A stretch of 64,000 nucleotides of DNA from Tangfeifania diversioriginum. GTDB taxonomy: Bacteria; Bacteroidota; Bacteroidia; Bacteroidales; Prolixibacteraceae. The position numbers and the translations under genes are program-made. The notes beneath the pieces are model-generated. The model made no database searches, was not told the origin of the DNA, and saw only the letters and a program-made list of their open reading frames with translations. The stretch lies in the NCBI GenBank assembly GCA_945873105.1, contig CAMCBW010000016.1, positions 42,555 to 106,554 on the forward strand, in the 5' to 3' direction. This document shows, piece by piece, positions 17,576 through 26,989 of the stretch. Every line of letters starts with the position of its first letter. Position 1 is the first letter of the stretch.

Positions 17576-19362
17576 AGGTTTTTAGAAACAAGGTGAAGAC
17601 AAAATACAAATCACTGAAGTGGAAACTGTTTTCCAATTATCTCCTCCTGTTTGTGGTATTCCTCCTGTCTGTACTGATCTACCAGCAGCAACATGAAAAA
17701 CAGTTCAGGATATCGCTGCTCGAAAACAGACTCGAAGTCAATACAGAAATCTTTTACAAGTACATCCGCAATTTAGATCCCTTGCCGGCAGATCAACTGT
17801 CGAAGCTGGATACCCTCAAAAAATTGATTGCTCCCGCGGAGACCCGGATCACCGTATTCGATATGCAGGGGGATGTGCTGTACGACAATCTGGTGACCGA
17901 CTATTTGAAATTGGAAAACCATTTCGAGCGCCCTGAATTTCAGAAAGCTTTAAAAAATGGCTCCGGCTACAACATTCGCCATTCTACGACCACCAACCTG
18001 GACTATTTTTACTACGCTAAATCTTACAACGACTTTATTATCAGATCAGCTGTTCTCTACAACGTTCAAACCCGCAGCTTTCTAGACATCGACCGCGCAT
18101 TCATACTCTATTTTCTATTGTTGTTTATCCTGTTTGGAATCATCCTAAGACTGATTACCAATCACCTGGGTGATTCAGTTGCAAAACTGAAAGATTTCGC
18201 GCTAAGGGTTAGAAATGGGAAAAAAATGGATGCTGACCTGCAATTCTCCAACGATGAAATTGGTATCATCAGTAATGAGATCAGCCACCTTTTTGAATTG
18301 TCCAACATTGCCAAAACAGAACTCCTTCAGGAAAAAGAGAAACTGATCAGTCATCTTTTCGTGCTCAAAGAAGGAGTGGCGTTCTTCTCCCCGGACAAGA
18401 AAATCATCCTCAACAATGGCCATTTCATTTTCTACATCAATGTAATTGCTGAAGAATCAACAATTTCTGCAGAAAAGATTTTTGAATTGAACGAGTTCAA
18501 TGCCATCAGTGTTTTTGTCGAGAGAACCTTCGAAGACAATACCACCATCACGGTCAATGAATTGCCACGTCTGGAGTATTCCATCCAGCGCGATGGTTCC
18601 CATTTTCAAATTCAGTGCATCATCTTCCAGGACAAGAGCTTCGAAATTCTGATTACGGACAATACCCAGCAGATGAAAAGGAGCATGATGAAACAACAGA
18701 TTACCTCCAACATCTCGCATGAGCTGAAGACACCCATTGCCACGGTAAAAGGATACCTTGAAACCCTGCTGAACAATCCGGATATGGATCAGAAAAGGCA
18801 GCAATACTTCATCAACAAAGCCCACAGTCAATCCGAAAGACTTACCCAGCTTGTCAATGACATTGCCCTGCTAAATAAAATTGAGGAATCCTCTGAACTT
18901 TATCCCAAAGGAAGGATCGAAGTTAAAAAACTGGTGGATGAAGTCTGCGAAAGCTTCAACGATCTAATCCTGCAGAAGAATGTAATTGTTGAGACAAACA
19001 TTGACCACAAAGTAGTTGTCAACGCCAATTATTCCCTGCTCTTCTCCGTATTCAGAAACCTGCTTGAGAATTCGTTGCACTACGGAGGAGAAGGCATCAC
19101 CATTGAACTCTCCAATTACCATGAAGATCAGAACTTCCACTATTTCTCATTCGCCGACAATGGTCCGGGAGTAGCAGAAGAACACCTTCCCCGGATCTTT
19201 GAGCGATTTTACCGGGTCGATACCGGACGCTCCCGAAAAAAGGGGGGTACCGGACTTGGACTCGCCATTGTAAAAAATGCCATTCTCAGCTTCAAAGGGG
19301 AAATCTCAGCCAGAACCCACAAAGGTGGAGGACTTGAATTTATCTTCTCCCTGCCCAAATGA
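17572..19362 (+). CDS. PhoR-like membrane sensor histidine kinase
   Basis: A 596-residue inner-membrane kinase with two transmembrane segments (about 20-40 and 175-200) around a periplasmic sensor region of some 135 residues. A HAMP-like linker and PAS-like stretch follow. The H-box is in SNISHELKTPIATVKGYLET, then N-box NLLENSLHYGG, G1 DNGPGV, F-box and G2 GGTGLGLAIVKN. It phosphorylates the regulator encoded just upstream. The order and architecture are those of PhoB-PhoR pairs in Bacteroidota, though the sensed signal cannot be read from sequence. No pst transporter or phoU is beside it. Confidence 0.92.
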   Translation: MKVFRNKVKTKYKSLKWKLFSNYLLLFVVFLLSVLIYQQQHEKQFRISLLENRLEVNTEIFYKYIRNLDPLPADQLSKLDTLKKLIAPAETRITVFDMQGDVLYDNLVTDYLKLENHFERPEFQKALKNGSGYNIRHSTTTNLDYFYYAKSYNDFIIRSAVLYNVQTRSFLDIDRAFILYFLLLFILFGIILRLITNHLGDSVAKLKDFALRVRNGKKMDADLQFSNDEIGIISNEISHLFELSNIAKTELLQEKEKLISHLFVLKEGVAFFSPDKKIILNNGHFIFYINVIAEESTISAEKIFELNEFNAISVFVERTFEDNTTITVNELPRLEYSIQRDGSHFQIQCIIFQDKSFEILITDNTQQMKRSMMKQQITSNISHELKTPIATVKGYLETLLNNPDMDQKRQQYFINKAHSQSERLTQLVNDIALLNKIEESSELYPKGRIEVKKLVDEVCESFNDLILQKNVIVETNIDHKVVVNANYSLLFSVFRNLLENSLHYGGEGITIELSNYHEDQNFHYFSFADNGPGVAEEHLPRIFERFYRVDTGRSRKKGGTGLGLAIVKNAILSFKGEISARTHKGGGLEFIFSLPK

Positions 19363-19383
19363 GATAAATTGGCTCTTTTTGGC

Positions 19384-19391
19384 TATTTTTG
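19384..19391 (+). promoter_or_regulatory. -7 element for cysH
   Basis: TATTTTTG fits TAnnTTTG and lies 29 bases before the ATG at 19420. It puts transcription start downstream of the in-frame TTG at 19369, which supports the later start. Confidence 0.5.
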
Positions 19392-19419
19392 TGGTCACCA
19401 TAATACATTCATCCCCCCT

Positions 19420-20121
19420 ATGAAAGACCAAATAATTGCACTCAACCAACAACTTGCCAACGCTGGTGCCAGTGAACTGATCCGTTTCTTCCTCGAAAAA
19501 TACAAGGGCAAAATTGCCCTCTCAAGCAGCCTGGGACTGGAAGACCAGGTGCTCACGGATATGGTATGCAATATTGACAGCCAAACAAAGATCTTCACCC
19601 TCGATACCGGCAGACTTTTCCCCGAAACCTATGACCTGATCCACCGCACCAATCAGAAATATGGGATTAAGATGCAGGTATTCTTCCCTGATGCTGAAAA
19701 GGTGGAAGAGATGGTAAACAGCAAAGGGATAAACCTCTTTTACAACTCGATCGAAGATCGTAAAACCTGCTGCCGTATCCGGAAAATTGAACCCCTGAAA
19801 AGGGCGTTTGCCGGACTGGAGGTATGGATTTGCGGATTAAGAAGGGATCAATCCATTACACGCTCAGAGATGCAACCCATCGAATGGGATGAAAACAATG
19901 GACTCATCAAACTTAATCCACTCATTGACTGGACAGAGGAGCAGGTACGCACCTACATCAAGGAACACAAGATTCCCTTCAATCCGCTCCACGACCGCGA
20001 TTTTCCAAGCATTGGCTGTCAACCTTGTACCCGTGCCGTTCTCCCCGGAGAAGATCTCCGTGCTGGTCGTTGGTGGTGGGAAAATCCCGAAACCAAAGAG
20101 TGTGGCCTGCACAAAAGATAA
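19420..20121 (+). CDS. cysH: Adenylyl-sulfate (APS) reductase
   Basis: A 233-residue assimilatory reductase of the PAPS-reductase fold that reduces activated sulfate to sulfite with thioredoxin. SSSLGLEDQV is the nucleotide-binding loop. The Cys pair at 117-118 (KTCCRIRK) plus Cys200 and Cys203 (GCQPCTR) form the CC...CxxC ligand set of a [4Fe-4S] cluster, the mark of APS rather than PAPS specificity. The catalytic Cys is in KECGLH. This fits with CysD/CysN elsewhere in the window and with no CysC kinase seen. ATG 19420 follows its own -7 element. Confidence 0.92.
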   Translation: MKDQIIALNQQLANAGASELIRFFLEKYKGKIALSSSLGLEDQVLTDMVCNIDSQTKIFTLDTGRLFPETYDLIHRTNQKYGIKMQVFFPDAEKVEEMVNSKGINLFYNSIEDRKTCCRIRKIEPLKRAFAGLEVWICGLRRDQSITRSEMQPIEWDENNGLIKLNPLIDWTEEQVRTYIKEHKIPFNPLHDRDFPSIGCQPCTRAVLPGEDLRAGRWWWENPETKECGLHKR

Positions 20122-20139
20122 ACTGAAAAACTAACCATC

Positions 20140-21321
20140 ATGACATCCCCTGATCGCCGTTCCTTTCTCAAAACAGCTGCCGCGTGTAGTTCTCTGATTG
20201 GACTTACCGGAGCAGCAACCCTTGGCTTTTCAGCCCCTGCAAAGAAGCTGAATCCACTTCCACGCTGGCGGGGATTCAACCTGCTCGATTTTTACACCTC
20301 CAGGCCAATGGTTCTTCCACGGCCTCAAAAAAATAGCACCACCAGTGAAGATGATTTTAAATGGATGTCTGACTGGGGCTTTGACTTTGTTAGGATTCCT
20401 GTTCAATACCCCAGCTATCTGAAATTTGATGGTGGAAATGACAAGGAAAAAAGGATAACTCCACAGGAGGTTCTGGATTTCAATGAACAAGCCATTGAAG
20501 AGATTGAAAAGCTTGTATACCTGGCCAACAAGCATGGACTGCACGTCAGCCTGAACCTGCACCGGGTTCCGGGATTTTGCATCAATGCCGGTTTCATCGA
20601 GCCATACAATCTTTGGAAAGATGCGGAGGCTCAGCAGGCACTTTATGCACATTGGGGAATGTGGGCCAAAAGATTCAAGGAAGTACCTGCCGACAAACTT
20701 AGTTTTGACCTGATCAATGAACCCTGCTTCAGGGAGGATATGAACGATCAGTACGGCAAAAGAACAAAGATAGAAGGAATGTTGTACCGCCAAATTGTGC
20801 AGGGATGCCTTGAGGCAATCCACAGGCAAAATCCTGAAAGATTGGTCCTGGCCGACGGCAATGACGGTGGCGGAGCAGTGACACCAGAATTGAAAGATCT
20901 AAAGGTGGCCCAAAGCTGCAGAGGTTACCATCCTGGATCCGTTTCCCATTACCGCGCACCTTGGGTATGGAAAAATCCCGATGATGCACCAAAACCTGTA
21001 TGGCCGGGCAATATCAACGGCAAAGAGTACAGTAGAAAAAACCTGGAGGATTTCTACAGGCCCTGGATAGAATTGGTGGATCAAGGCATTGGGGTGCATT
21101 GTGGAGAGTGCGGATGCTACAGGGAAACTCCCCACGAAGTCTTTCTTGCCTGGATGACTGATGTGCTGGATATCTTGACAGAAAACAAGATTGGCTGGGC
21201 CTTTTGGAATTTCAAGGGTGATTTTGGGCTGCTTAATTCAGGCAGAAAAGATGTGGTTTACGAAGATTGGTACGGCCACAAATTGGATAGAAAGATGTTG
21301 GAAATGCTGCAGAGGCACTGA
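20140..21321 (+). CDS. GH5-family cellulase-like hydrolase, Tat-exported
   Basis: A 393-residue protein with a twin-arginine signal (DRRSFLKTAAACSSLIGL) and then a GH5 (cellulase A family) TIM barrel. RGFNLLDFYT is near the start and RIPVQYPSY and LNLHRVPGF follow. The acid/base Glu is in FDLINEPCF and the likely nucleophile Glu in GVHCGECGCYRE. WAFWNFKGDFGLLNS near the end fits the last barrel strands. It should act on beta-glucan or mannan-type polymers outside the cytoplasm; the exact substrate is unknown. It follows cysH by 18 bases but shows no functional link to it. Confidence 0.88.
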   Translation: MTSPDRRSFLKTAAACSSLIGLTGAATLGFSAPAKKLNPLPRWRGFNLLDFYTSRPMVLPRPQKNSTTSEDDFKWMSDWGFDFVRIPVQYPSYLKFDGGNDKEKRITPQEVLDFNEQAIEEIEKLVYLANKHGLHVSLNLHRVPGFCINAGFIEPYNLWKDAEAQQALYAHWGMWAKRFKEVPADKLSFDLINEPCFREDMNDQYGKRTKIEGMLYRQIVQGCLEAIHRQNPERLVLADGNDGGGAVTPELKDLKVAQSCRGYHPGSVSHYRAPWVWKNPDDAPKPVWPGNINGKEYSRKNLEDFYRPWIELVDQGIGVHCGECGCYRETPHEVFLAWMTDVLDILTENKIGWAFWNFKGDFGLLNSGRKDVVYEDWYGHKLDRKMLEMLQRH

Positions 21322-21337
21322 GATGGGGGTGCTTTTA

Positions 21338-21450
21338 ACTGTTAGCCTTTAGCTATTAGTTTGTTAGTTGTTAGCCTGTTAACCATCAACTAATGGCTAA
21401 TCACTAATAGCTAACAGCTTATTTCCAACAGCCAATAGCCAATAGCCAAC
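21338..21450. repeat. Inverted word repeat (TTAGCn type) before rhlE
   Basis: The left arm has GTTAGCCTTTAGCTATTAG and GTTAGTTGTTAGCC. The right arm has CTAATGGCTAATCACTAATAG and GCTAACAGC, and trails into CCAATAGCCAATAGCC. The same TTAGC word is used at 4.9 kb. It fills the gap between GH5 and rhlE. Confidence 0.65.
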
Positions 21451-21460
21451 TTAATTCATG

Positions 21461-21468
21461 TACCTTTG
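21461..21468 (+). promoter_or_regulatory. -7 element for rhlE
   Basis: TACCTTTG matches TAnnTTTG, 26 bases before the rhlE ATG and just past the word-repeat element. Confidence 0.55.
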
Positions 21469-21494
21469 CTCCCTATTAATTCACAAGTTCATTC

Positions 21495-22772
21495 ATGCTA
21501 TTTCGTTCATTAAACATCATAGACCCCATATTGAAAGCCGTTGAAGAAGAGGGTTACTCAACACCAACTCCCATTCAGGCTGAAGCTATTCCAATTGTCC
21601 TGCAGGGCACCGACCTGCTTGGATGCGCACAAACAGGAACGGGAAAGACGGCAGCATTTGCCATTCCAATCCTGCAACTTCTAAGTGCCAACAAATTTTT
21701 CGGAAAGAACAAAAAGATCAGAAGTCTGATCGTTACGCCCACCAGGGAACTTGCCATTCAAATTGAAGAGAGCTTCAGGGCCTATGGCAGGCATACGGGT
21801 TTAACCTGTACCGTATTGTTTGGAGGGGTCAATCAAAAGCCTCAAACTGCTGCCCTTCAAAAAGGGGTGGATATTTTGGTGGCCACCCCGGGAAGACTTC
21901 TTGACCTGATGAACCAGGGTTTCCTAACCTTAAGGGATGTGGAGATCTTTGTCCTCGATGAGGCCGATCGAATGCTGGATATGGGCTTTATCCACGATGT
22001 GAAAAAACTGCTTGCAGCACTGCCCAAAAACAGGCAGACTCTCTTCTTTTCAGCCACGATGCCTCCCGAGATTGTAAAACTTGCCAACAGTATCCTTCAC
22101 AACCCTATCAAGGTTTCAGTTACACCGGACTCTTCAACCGTAGAAATTATCCAGCAATCCCTCTTTTTTGTTGACAAGGGCAACAAGAGCGCTTTGCTTT
22201 TGGAAATACTGAAGAATCCGCAGATTAAAACAGCTTTGGTATTTACACGAACCAAACATGGTGCCAATATTGTGGTCAAAACATTGCTGAAGCACGATAT
22301 TTCGGCCGAAGCCATTCATGGCAACAAGGCGCAGAGTGCACGTCAGCGGGCGCTTTCAAATTTCAAGGATCAATCTACCAGAATACTGGTTGCCACAGAT
22401 ATTGCTGCCCGAGGCATTGATGTAGATGATCTGCAATATGTAATCAATTACGAAATTCCGAATATACCGGAAACTTATGTTCACCGCATTGGAAGAACCG
22501 GCAGGGCGGGAGCCGAAGGAACCGCCTATTCTTTCTGTGATGCAGAAGAAAAGGAATACATCAGGGATATTGAAAAACTGATTGGCAAGAAGATTCCGGT
22601 TGCAGAGAACCCGCTATTCCCGTTGATGATCCACAACCCGGTGAAAACACCCAAACAACAACAGGGAAGAGGAAACTCCGGTCACTCCAGGCCCAATCAA
22701 GTTGCCAGCAACAGAACTGTCATTCCAGCCAACAAAAATCCGAAGATACTCTTTAGCAGACAAAGGTCTTAA
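21495..22772 (+). CDS. rhlE: DEAD-box RNA helicase, RhlE type
   Basis: A 425-residue ATP-dependent RNA helicase. The Q-motif region (PTPIQAEAIP) leads into motif I AQTGTGKT, Ia PTRELA, II DEAD, III SAT, V ATDIAARGIDV and VI HRIGRTGRAG. After the two RecA-like domains is a short basic Gln/Asn/Arg tail, typical of RhlE proteins that act in ribosome assembly, mRNA turnover and cold adaptation. It has its own promoter after a word-repeat spacer and ends at another. Confidence 0.93.
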   Translation: MLFRSLNIIDPILKAVEEEGYSTPTPIQAEAIPIVLQGTDLLGCAQTGTGKTAAFAIPILQLLSANKFFGKNKKIRSLIVTPTRELAIQIEESFRAYGRHTGLTCTVLFGGVNQKPQTAALQKGVDILVATPGRLLDLMNQGFLTLRDVEIFVLDEADRMLDMGFIHDVKKLLAALPKNRQTLFFSATMPPEIVKLANSILHNPIKVSVTPDSSTVEIIQQSLFFVDKGNKSALLLEILKNPQIKTALVFTRTKHGANIVVKTLLKHDISAEAIHGNKAQSARQRALSNFKDQSTRILVATDIAARGIDVDDLQYVINYEIPNIPETYVHRIGRTGRAGAEGTAYSFCDAEEKEYIRDIEKLIGKKIPVAENPLFPLMIHNPVKTPKQQQGRGNSGHSRPNQVASNRTVIPANKNPKILFSRQRS

Positions 22773-22967
22773 TAAAAGGATAAAGGTTAAAGGATAAAGG
22801 TTAAAGTAGGGAGAGCTATGATGAATTTGCATTGGCAAGCTCATTTTTTACGACCTCCAAAATTCGAAGCCCACACGCTATCCTTTATCCTTTAACCTTT
22901 ATACTTTAACCTTTATCCTTTATCCTTTATCCTTTAACCTTTATCCTTTATCCTTTAACCTTTATCC
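22773..22967. repeat. Inverted 7-bp word repeat (TTTATCC/TTTAACC)
   Basis: The left arm (22773-22806) is AAAGGATAAAGGTTAAAGG and so on. The right arm (22877-22967) has about twelve units alternating TTTATCC and TTTAACC, running up to the fabI stop codon. The convergent rhlE and fabI genes meet here, so it could terminate both. Copy number of the 7-bp unit is likely to vary between strains. Confidence 0.75.
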
Positions 22968-23822
22968 TTAATCGTATTTGTGATTCGGATCCACCTCTTC
23001 GTCACAATTACCCTTCTGGTACTGTTCCATGGCCCTGAGGCTCATTCCCATGGAGGAGAATCCCCCATCATGGAAGAGGTTTTGCATGGTTACCTTTTTG
23101 GTCAAATCGGAGAACATGACAATACAATAGTCAGCACATTCATCTGCCGTAGCGTTTCCCAGTGGGGACATCCGCTCAGAGAAATCCAGCAGGCTATCGA
23201 ACATCTTGATCCCGTTTCCTGCCGTGGTGGGGGTAGGAGATTGTGAAATGGTATTGATCCGCACATTCCGCTCCCGACCATAAATGTATCCGAAGCTTCG
23301 CGCAATGGATTCCAGCAGCGATTTTGCATCCGCCATATCGTTGTATCCATAGAAAGTTCTTTGGGCAGCAACATAGGACAAGGCCAATACAGAGGACCAT
23401 TCATTCAGCGCATCCAGTTTCCTGGCCGTCTGCAATACTTTGTGGAAAGAGAGTGCAGATACATCCAGGGTCTTGGCAAGAAAGTCATAGTCAAGATCAC
23501 TGTAATGCCTTCCCTTGCGGACATTCGGTGACATACCAATGGAATGGAGAATAAAGTCGAGTTTTCCACCCAACACTTCCATCGATCTGACGATCAGATG
23601 TTCCAGATCATCAAGATTGACCGCATCAGCAGCAATGACTTCAGTATTGCATTTATCTGCCAGAAGCTGGGTATCTCCCATACGCAGTGCGATCGGCACA
23701 TTGGTCAACGTGAAAACAGCCCCCTCTTCATAGGCTCTTTCTGCAACTTTCCAGGCAATGGAATGCTCATTCAATGCTCCGAAAATAATTCCTCTTTTCC
23801 CTTTTAACAAATTGTAAGACAT
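22968..23822 (-). CDS. fabI: Enoyl-[acyl-carrier-protein] reductase (NADH)
   Basis: A 284-residue short-chain dehydrogenase of type II fatty-acid synthesis; it reduces enoyl-ACP in each elongation cycle. The N-terminal cofactor loop is GIIFGALNEHSIAW. The active-site set Tyr-x6-Tyr-x6-Lys is in SYVAAQRTFYGYNDMADAKS. HSIGMSP and the substrate loop SQSPTPTTAG are typical of FabI. The C-terminus LFHDGGFSSMGMS is also conserved. It is preceded and followed by word-repeat elements and appears to be a single-gene unit. Confidence 0.94.
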   Translation of the reverse strand: MSYNLLKGKRGIIFGALNEHSIAWKVAERAYEEGAVFTLTNVPIALRMGDTQLLADKCNTEVIAADAVNLDDLEHLIVRSMEVLGGKLDFILHSIGMSPNVRKGRHYSDLDYDFLAKTLDVSALSFHKVLQTARKLDALNEWSSVLALSYVAAQRTFYGYNDMADAKSLLESIARSFGYIYGRERNVRINTISQSPTPTTAGNGIKMFDSLLDFSERMSPLGNATADECADYCIVMFSDLTKKVTMQNLFHDGGFSSMGMSLRAMEQYQKGNCDEEVDPNHKYD

Positions 23823-23891
23823 GCTTGTAGATATAAATTAATGCTCTTGTTTTAATTGTGTGATTTTTAATGTATTAACACCTTAGGTCAT

Positions 23892-24105
23892 AAGTGCCTA
23901 AAATGCCTAAAGTATTTAAAGTGCCTAAAGTTGGTGTAGACATTAGATCTATTCATTAATATGATCTTACGATATTTCGATTATTCAGTTTCAAGTTTTT
24001 CAGTGACACAACAGAAACGCAGAAATGATTGTTAAAGAATTTTATACACTCGAAACTCTGTTGTTACTTTAGGCACTCTAGGCACTTTAAATACTTTAGG
24101 CACTT
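23892..24105. repeat. Inverted word repeat (GTGCCTAAA type)
   Basis: The left arm (23892-23931) has AAGTGCCTAAAATGCCTAAA and a second GTGCCTAAAG. The right arm (24065-24105) is the inverse with CTTTAGGCACTCTAGGCAC. About 133 bases separate them. It occupies the gap between recN's end and fabI's start, both read leftward. Confidence 0.7.
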
Positions 24106-24110
24106 CCCAC

Positions 24111-25763
24111 TTACTTAAGCAACTCCACCGCATTCATCCGTGCTGCCTCCGTAATAACCTCTCCACTCAACATCTTTGCCAATTCAGAAATGCGCTCTTC
24201 CTGAGACAGTTGTTTCAAACGGGTAACTGTTTCCCGGTCATTGTCCTCTTTGTAAACCAGGAAATGCAGATCTCCTTTGGCAGCAATCTGTGGCAGATGG
24301 GTGATATTGATCACCTGCATATCCCGCGAAATTCCTTTCAAAATATTGCCCATCTTGTCTGCGGTTTCTCCTGAAATACCTGAATCAATTTCATCGAATA
24401 GAATGGTTGGCAAAGCCTTCGATTTGGAAATCATGGACTTGATAGATAGCATCAATCGGGATAGCTCCCCTCCGGAGGCTACTTTAGATATTTCGTTCAA
24501 TTCACCATTCTTATTGGCCGTAAAAAGAAAATTCACCTCATCCCTGCCCCACAGACCAAGTGGCAATTCACTCCCAATTTCTACCTGAAACCTGGCATTG
24601 GGCATGCCAAGTTGCACAAGTTGTTCCTCAACATTCCTGCCGATTTGGTCCCTGCTGTTCAACCTGTTTTTGGTCAACAAATCAGCAAGATCCAGCAATT
24701 CAGCCTCTTTTTCACGGATAGCCAATTGCAAAGCAGATACGGTCTCATCAATCGAAAAAACATGATTGACCTTCCTTTCAAAATCATCCCTCAGTTGTAT
24801 TAAATCCGTTACTGTGGCTACATGGTGCTTGTTCTGAAGCGAATATAGCTGATCCAACCGCTGGTTTAAAAAGGAAATCCTACCGGGATCCACCTCCATT
24901 TTCTCTGAGGAGAGGGCCATGTCAGATGAAAGGTCACTCATCTCCAGATAGATCCCATTCAATCTGGTGTAAAGCTCAGAGGCTTCAGGATAATACTTCA
25001 AAATCTTGTTGAGAAAACCCATCGACTCCTTTACCCGGACCAGTGCATTGCCCTCCTCTTCCCTCAAAAGATTGGCCACCGACAGAAAGGCAGTTTTAAT
25101 CTCCTCGGCATGGGACAGCAATATCAGTTCGTGTTCCAGCTTCTCCTGTTCGCCCTGTTCCAAATTGGCAGCAGTGAGTTGCTCCAGCTGAAACTGAAAG
25201 TAATCAAGCTCTTGCCTCAATCGGGCAGCCCTTTCTTCTGCTTCCGACAATTCAGCCACCAAGCTTTTATAAACTTTGTACCTGGCCTGATAATCCCTTA
25301 GCAGCGCAATATTGCCGGAAAAATTATCCAGAACCATTAATTGAAACAGGCGGTTTCCCAACTCCAGACTTTGATGCTGAGAATGAATGTCAATCAACCG
25401 AATTCCAATATCCTGCAGAGTCTTCAAATTGACCGGCGTATCATTGACAAAAGCCCTGGACTTGCCATTGGGCGCAATCTCCCTTCTAAAAATGACATGG
25501 TCGTCGTAATCCAAATCATTTTCTGCAAAAAGGGGCTCCAAGCCATATCCACCTACCTCAAAAACCCCCTCTACAAAGCATTTGTTCTCCTTATCTTTCA
25601 AAACTGAGGTATCAGCACGCTGCCCAAGAATCAGGGATAGTGCCCCTATCAGAATAGATTTGCCCGCCCCTGTTTCACCGGTTATAATGGTCAGACCCGG
25701 ATTGAAGTCTACATCCAGCTCCCTGATCAATGCATAATTCCTTATTTGCAAACGTCGTAACAT
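24111..25763 (-). CDS. recN: DNA repair protein RecN
   Basis: A 550-residue SMC-like ATPase of double-strand-break repair. The N-terminal Walker A is GETGAGKSILIGAL; two coiled-coil arms occupy the middle (about 155-370). The C-terminal part has the ABC signature SGGELSRLMLSIK and Walker B ILFDEIDSGISGETA, then HLPQIAAKGD. Length is normal for RecN. It follows DUF4835, coaBC, rpoZ and bamD in the same direction, an order I recall as common in Bacteroidota. Confidence 0.95.
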   Translation of the reverse strand: MLRRLQIRNYALIRELDVDFNPGLTIITGETGAGKSILIGALSLILGQRADTSVLKDKENKCFVEGVFEVGGYGLEPLFAENDLDYDDHVIFRREIAPNGKSRAFVNDTPVNLKTLQDIGIRLIDIHSQHQSLELGNRLFQLMVLDNFSGNIALLRDYQARYKVYKSLVAELSEAEERAARLRQELDYFQFQLEQLTAANLEQGEQEKLEHELILLSHAEEIKTAFLSVANLLREEEGNALVRVKESMGFLNKILKYYPEASELYTRLNGIYLEMSDLSSDMALSSEKMEVDPGRISFLNQRLDQLYSLQNKHHVATVTDLIQLRDDFERKVNHVFSIDETVSALQLAIREKEAELLDLADLLTKNRLNSRDQIGRNVEEQLVQLGMPNARFQVEIGSELPLGLWGRDEVNFLFTANKNGELNEISKVASGGELSRLMLSIKSMISKSKALPTILFDEIDSGISGETADKMGNILKGISRDMQVINITHLPQIAAKGDLHFLVYKEDNDRETVTRLKQLSQEERISELAKMLSGEVITEAARMNAVELLK

Positions 25764-25882
25764 CTATTCCCAAATATATTGTTGAACCACTTGCATTTGG
25801 CCAATGGCATACTACTATTCAATTAATTTCAGTGCCTTTACCTCCAATTCATCCGGCCTGCACCGAATCTCCCTATACCCCC

Positions 25883-25956
25883 TTCTCTTTGCTCTTTGCT
25901 CTTTGCTCCATGCCCCATGCCCCATGCTCTACGCCCTATGCCCCATGCCCTCTGCC
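25883..25956. repeat. Single-arm word repeat (CTTTGCT/CCCCATG type)
   Basis: The plus strand reads CTTTGCT three times, then a run of CATGCCC and CTACGCCCTATG variants. It runs directly into the stop codon of the DUF4835 gene and has no inverse arm nearby. Confidence 0.6.
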
Positions 25957-26862
25957 CTAAAACACCTTCTGCTGCATGATCACCTCATATTTGCCTGAAT
26001 TGGCTGGATCACACTCCGATAAAACTGACATAACCCGACTCTTCTCATCAATACTGCCCTTGGAGAACAAATTGACGATCTCATCAGATTTGGCATCGAA
26101 AAAAATCCGGTTGATGTAGGTATCCGGTCGTGAGCGGTAAACACGCTGCATATTTTTCAACGCATCAGCGATTTCACCCCTTCCTATGTCCGGTTTTTCA
26201 AACATCACATCCAGGCCAAGCCGGTGATACCGGTACATCAGATCCCGGAAGGGGCTGTAAGCCTTGTTGTAAAGATTGTCTATCAGCCAGAACCTGTTAA
26301 AATTGCCTTCGAAGGCTCTCCACCCCTTCTCCCTAGCATTCTGGGATTTATTCACAATATCCCTTGCCTTTAAGAAATAGGGGGTACCCCCAAGCGGTGA
26401 GAAGGTATCATAGTCAAAGCCCAGAATAATATAGGCATAATAGGCCAAAAGATTGGTAAGCGCATTGGTATTGGACGACTCATTGAATTCAAGTGGCTGG
26501 AATTCAATGTACCTCACATCAAAATCATTGTCCTTGATGTTCAACACGGGAGACTGGTAGGAAGAATTATATACCGGCCGGTTCAATTGTACCTGAATTG
26601 TGCCCTTGAATTGATCTGCGCCAATTTGATCCGTAATTTGGATAAAGATATTACAGATGATTTTTTCGTCGTAGGTAAACTGGTGATCGGTCCATTTGCG
26701 GTTGTTCATGAACTCAGAAATGTCGGTTCGCATCGACTGGAATATCTCCTTGTAGGTTCCTTCAATGCGCGAACTCGATACACTCACGTTGCATTGCAAC
26801 TCTTGCCCTGAAAGCTGTATCAGGAAACTGAATAAAAAGATCGATAATGAAACAAGACGCAT
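25957..26862 (-). CDS. DUF4835 family protein (PorD-like)
   Basis: A 301-residue exported protein with a signal peptide (LSIFLFSFLIQLSGQELQCN). It matches the Bacteroidota-specific DUF4835 family: SSRIEGTYKEIFQSMRTDIS, YYAYIILGFDYDTFSPLGG and GWRAFEGNFNRFWLIDN. Some recent annotations name this family PorD and link it to the type IX secretion system; I cannot confirm that from sequence. It sits between coaBC and recN, its usual neighbourhood. Confidence 0.85.
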   Translation of the reverse strand: MRLVSLSIFLFSFLIQLSGQELQCNVSVSSSRIEGTYKEIFQSMRTDISEFMNNRKWTDHQFTYDEKIICNIFIQITDQIGADQFKGTIQVQLNRPVYNSSYQSPVLNIKDNDFDVRYIEFQPLEFNESSNTNALTNLLAYYAYIILGFDYDTFSPLGGTPYFLKARDIVNKSQNAREKGWRAFEGNFNRFWLIDNLYNKAYSPFRDLMYRYHRLGLDVMFEKPDIGRGEIADALKNMQRVYRSRPDTYINRIFFDAKSDEIVNLFSKGSIDEKSRVMSVLSECDPANSGKYEVIMQQKVF

Positions 26863-26989
26863 AAGTACAAAAGTTTCCTAAAAATAGACAATCTATTCAA
26901 AATATTCGCTGTTCAATTTCAAATAAGCAATCAGGCAATAAATGTACCTGGAGGTACCACCAGGCAGGGAGCAACCCAAAAATCAGACT

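Noticed and set aside
19369..19419. N-terminal extension of cysH from TTG
   Set aside because: A -7 element at 19384 lies inside it, and the family N-terminus begins at 19420.
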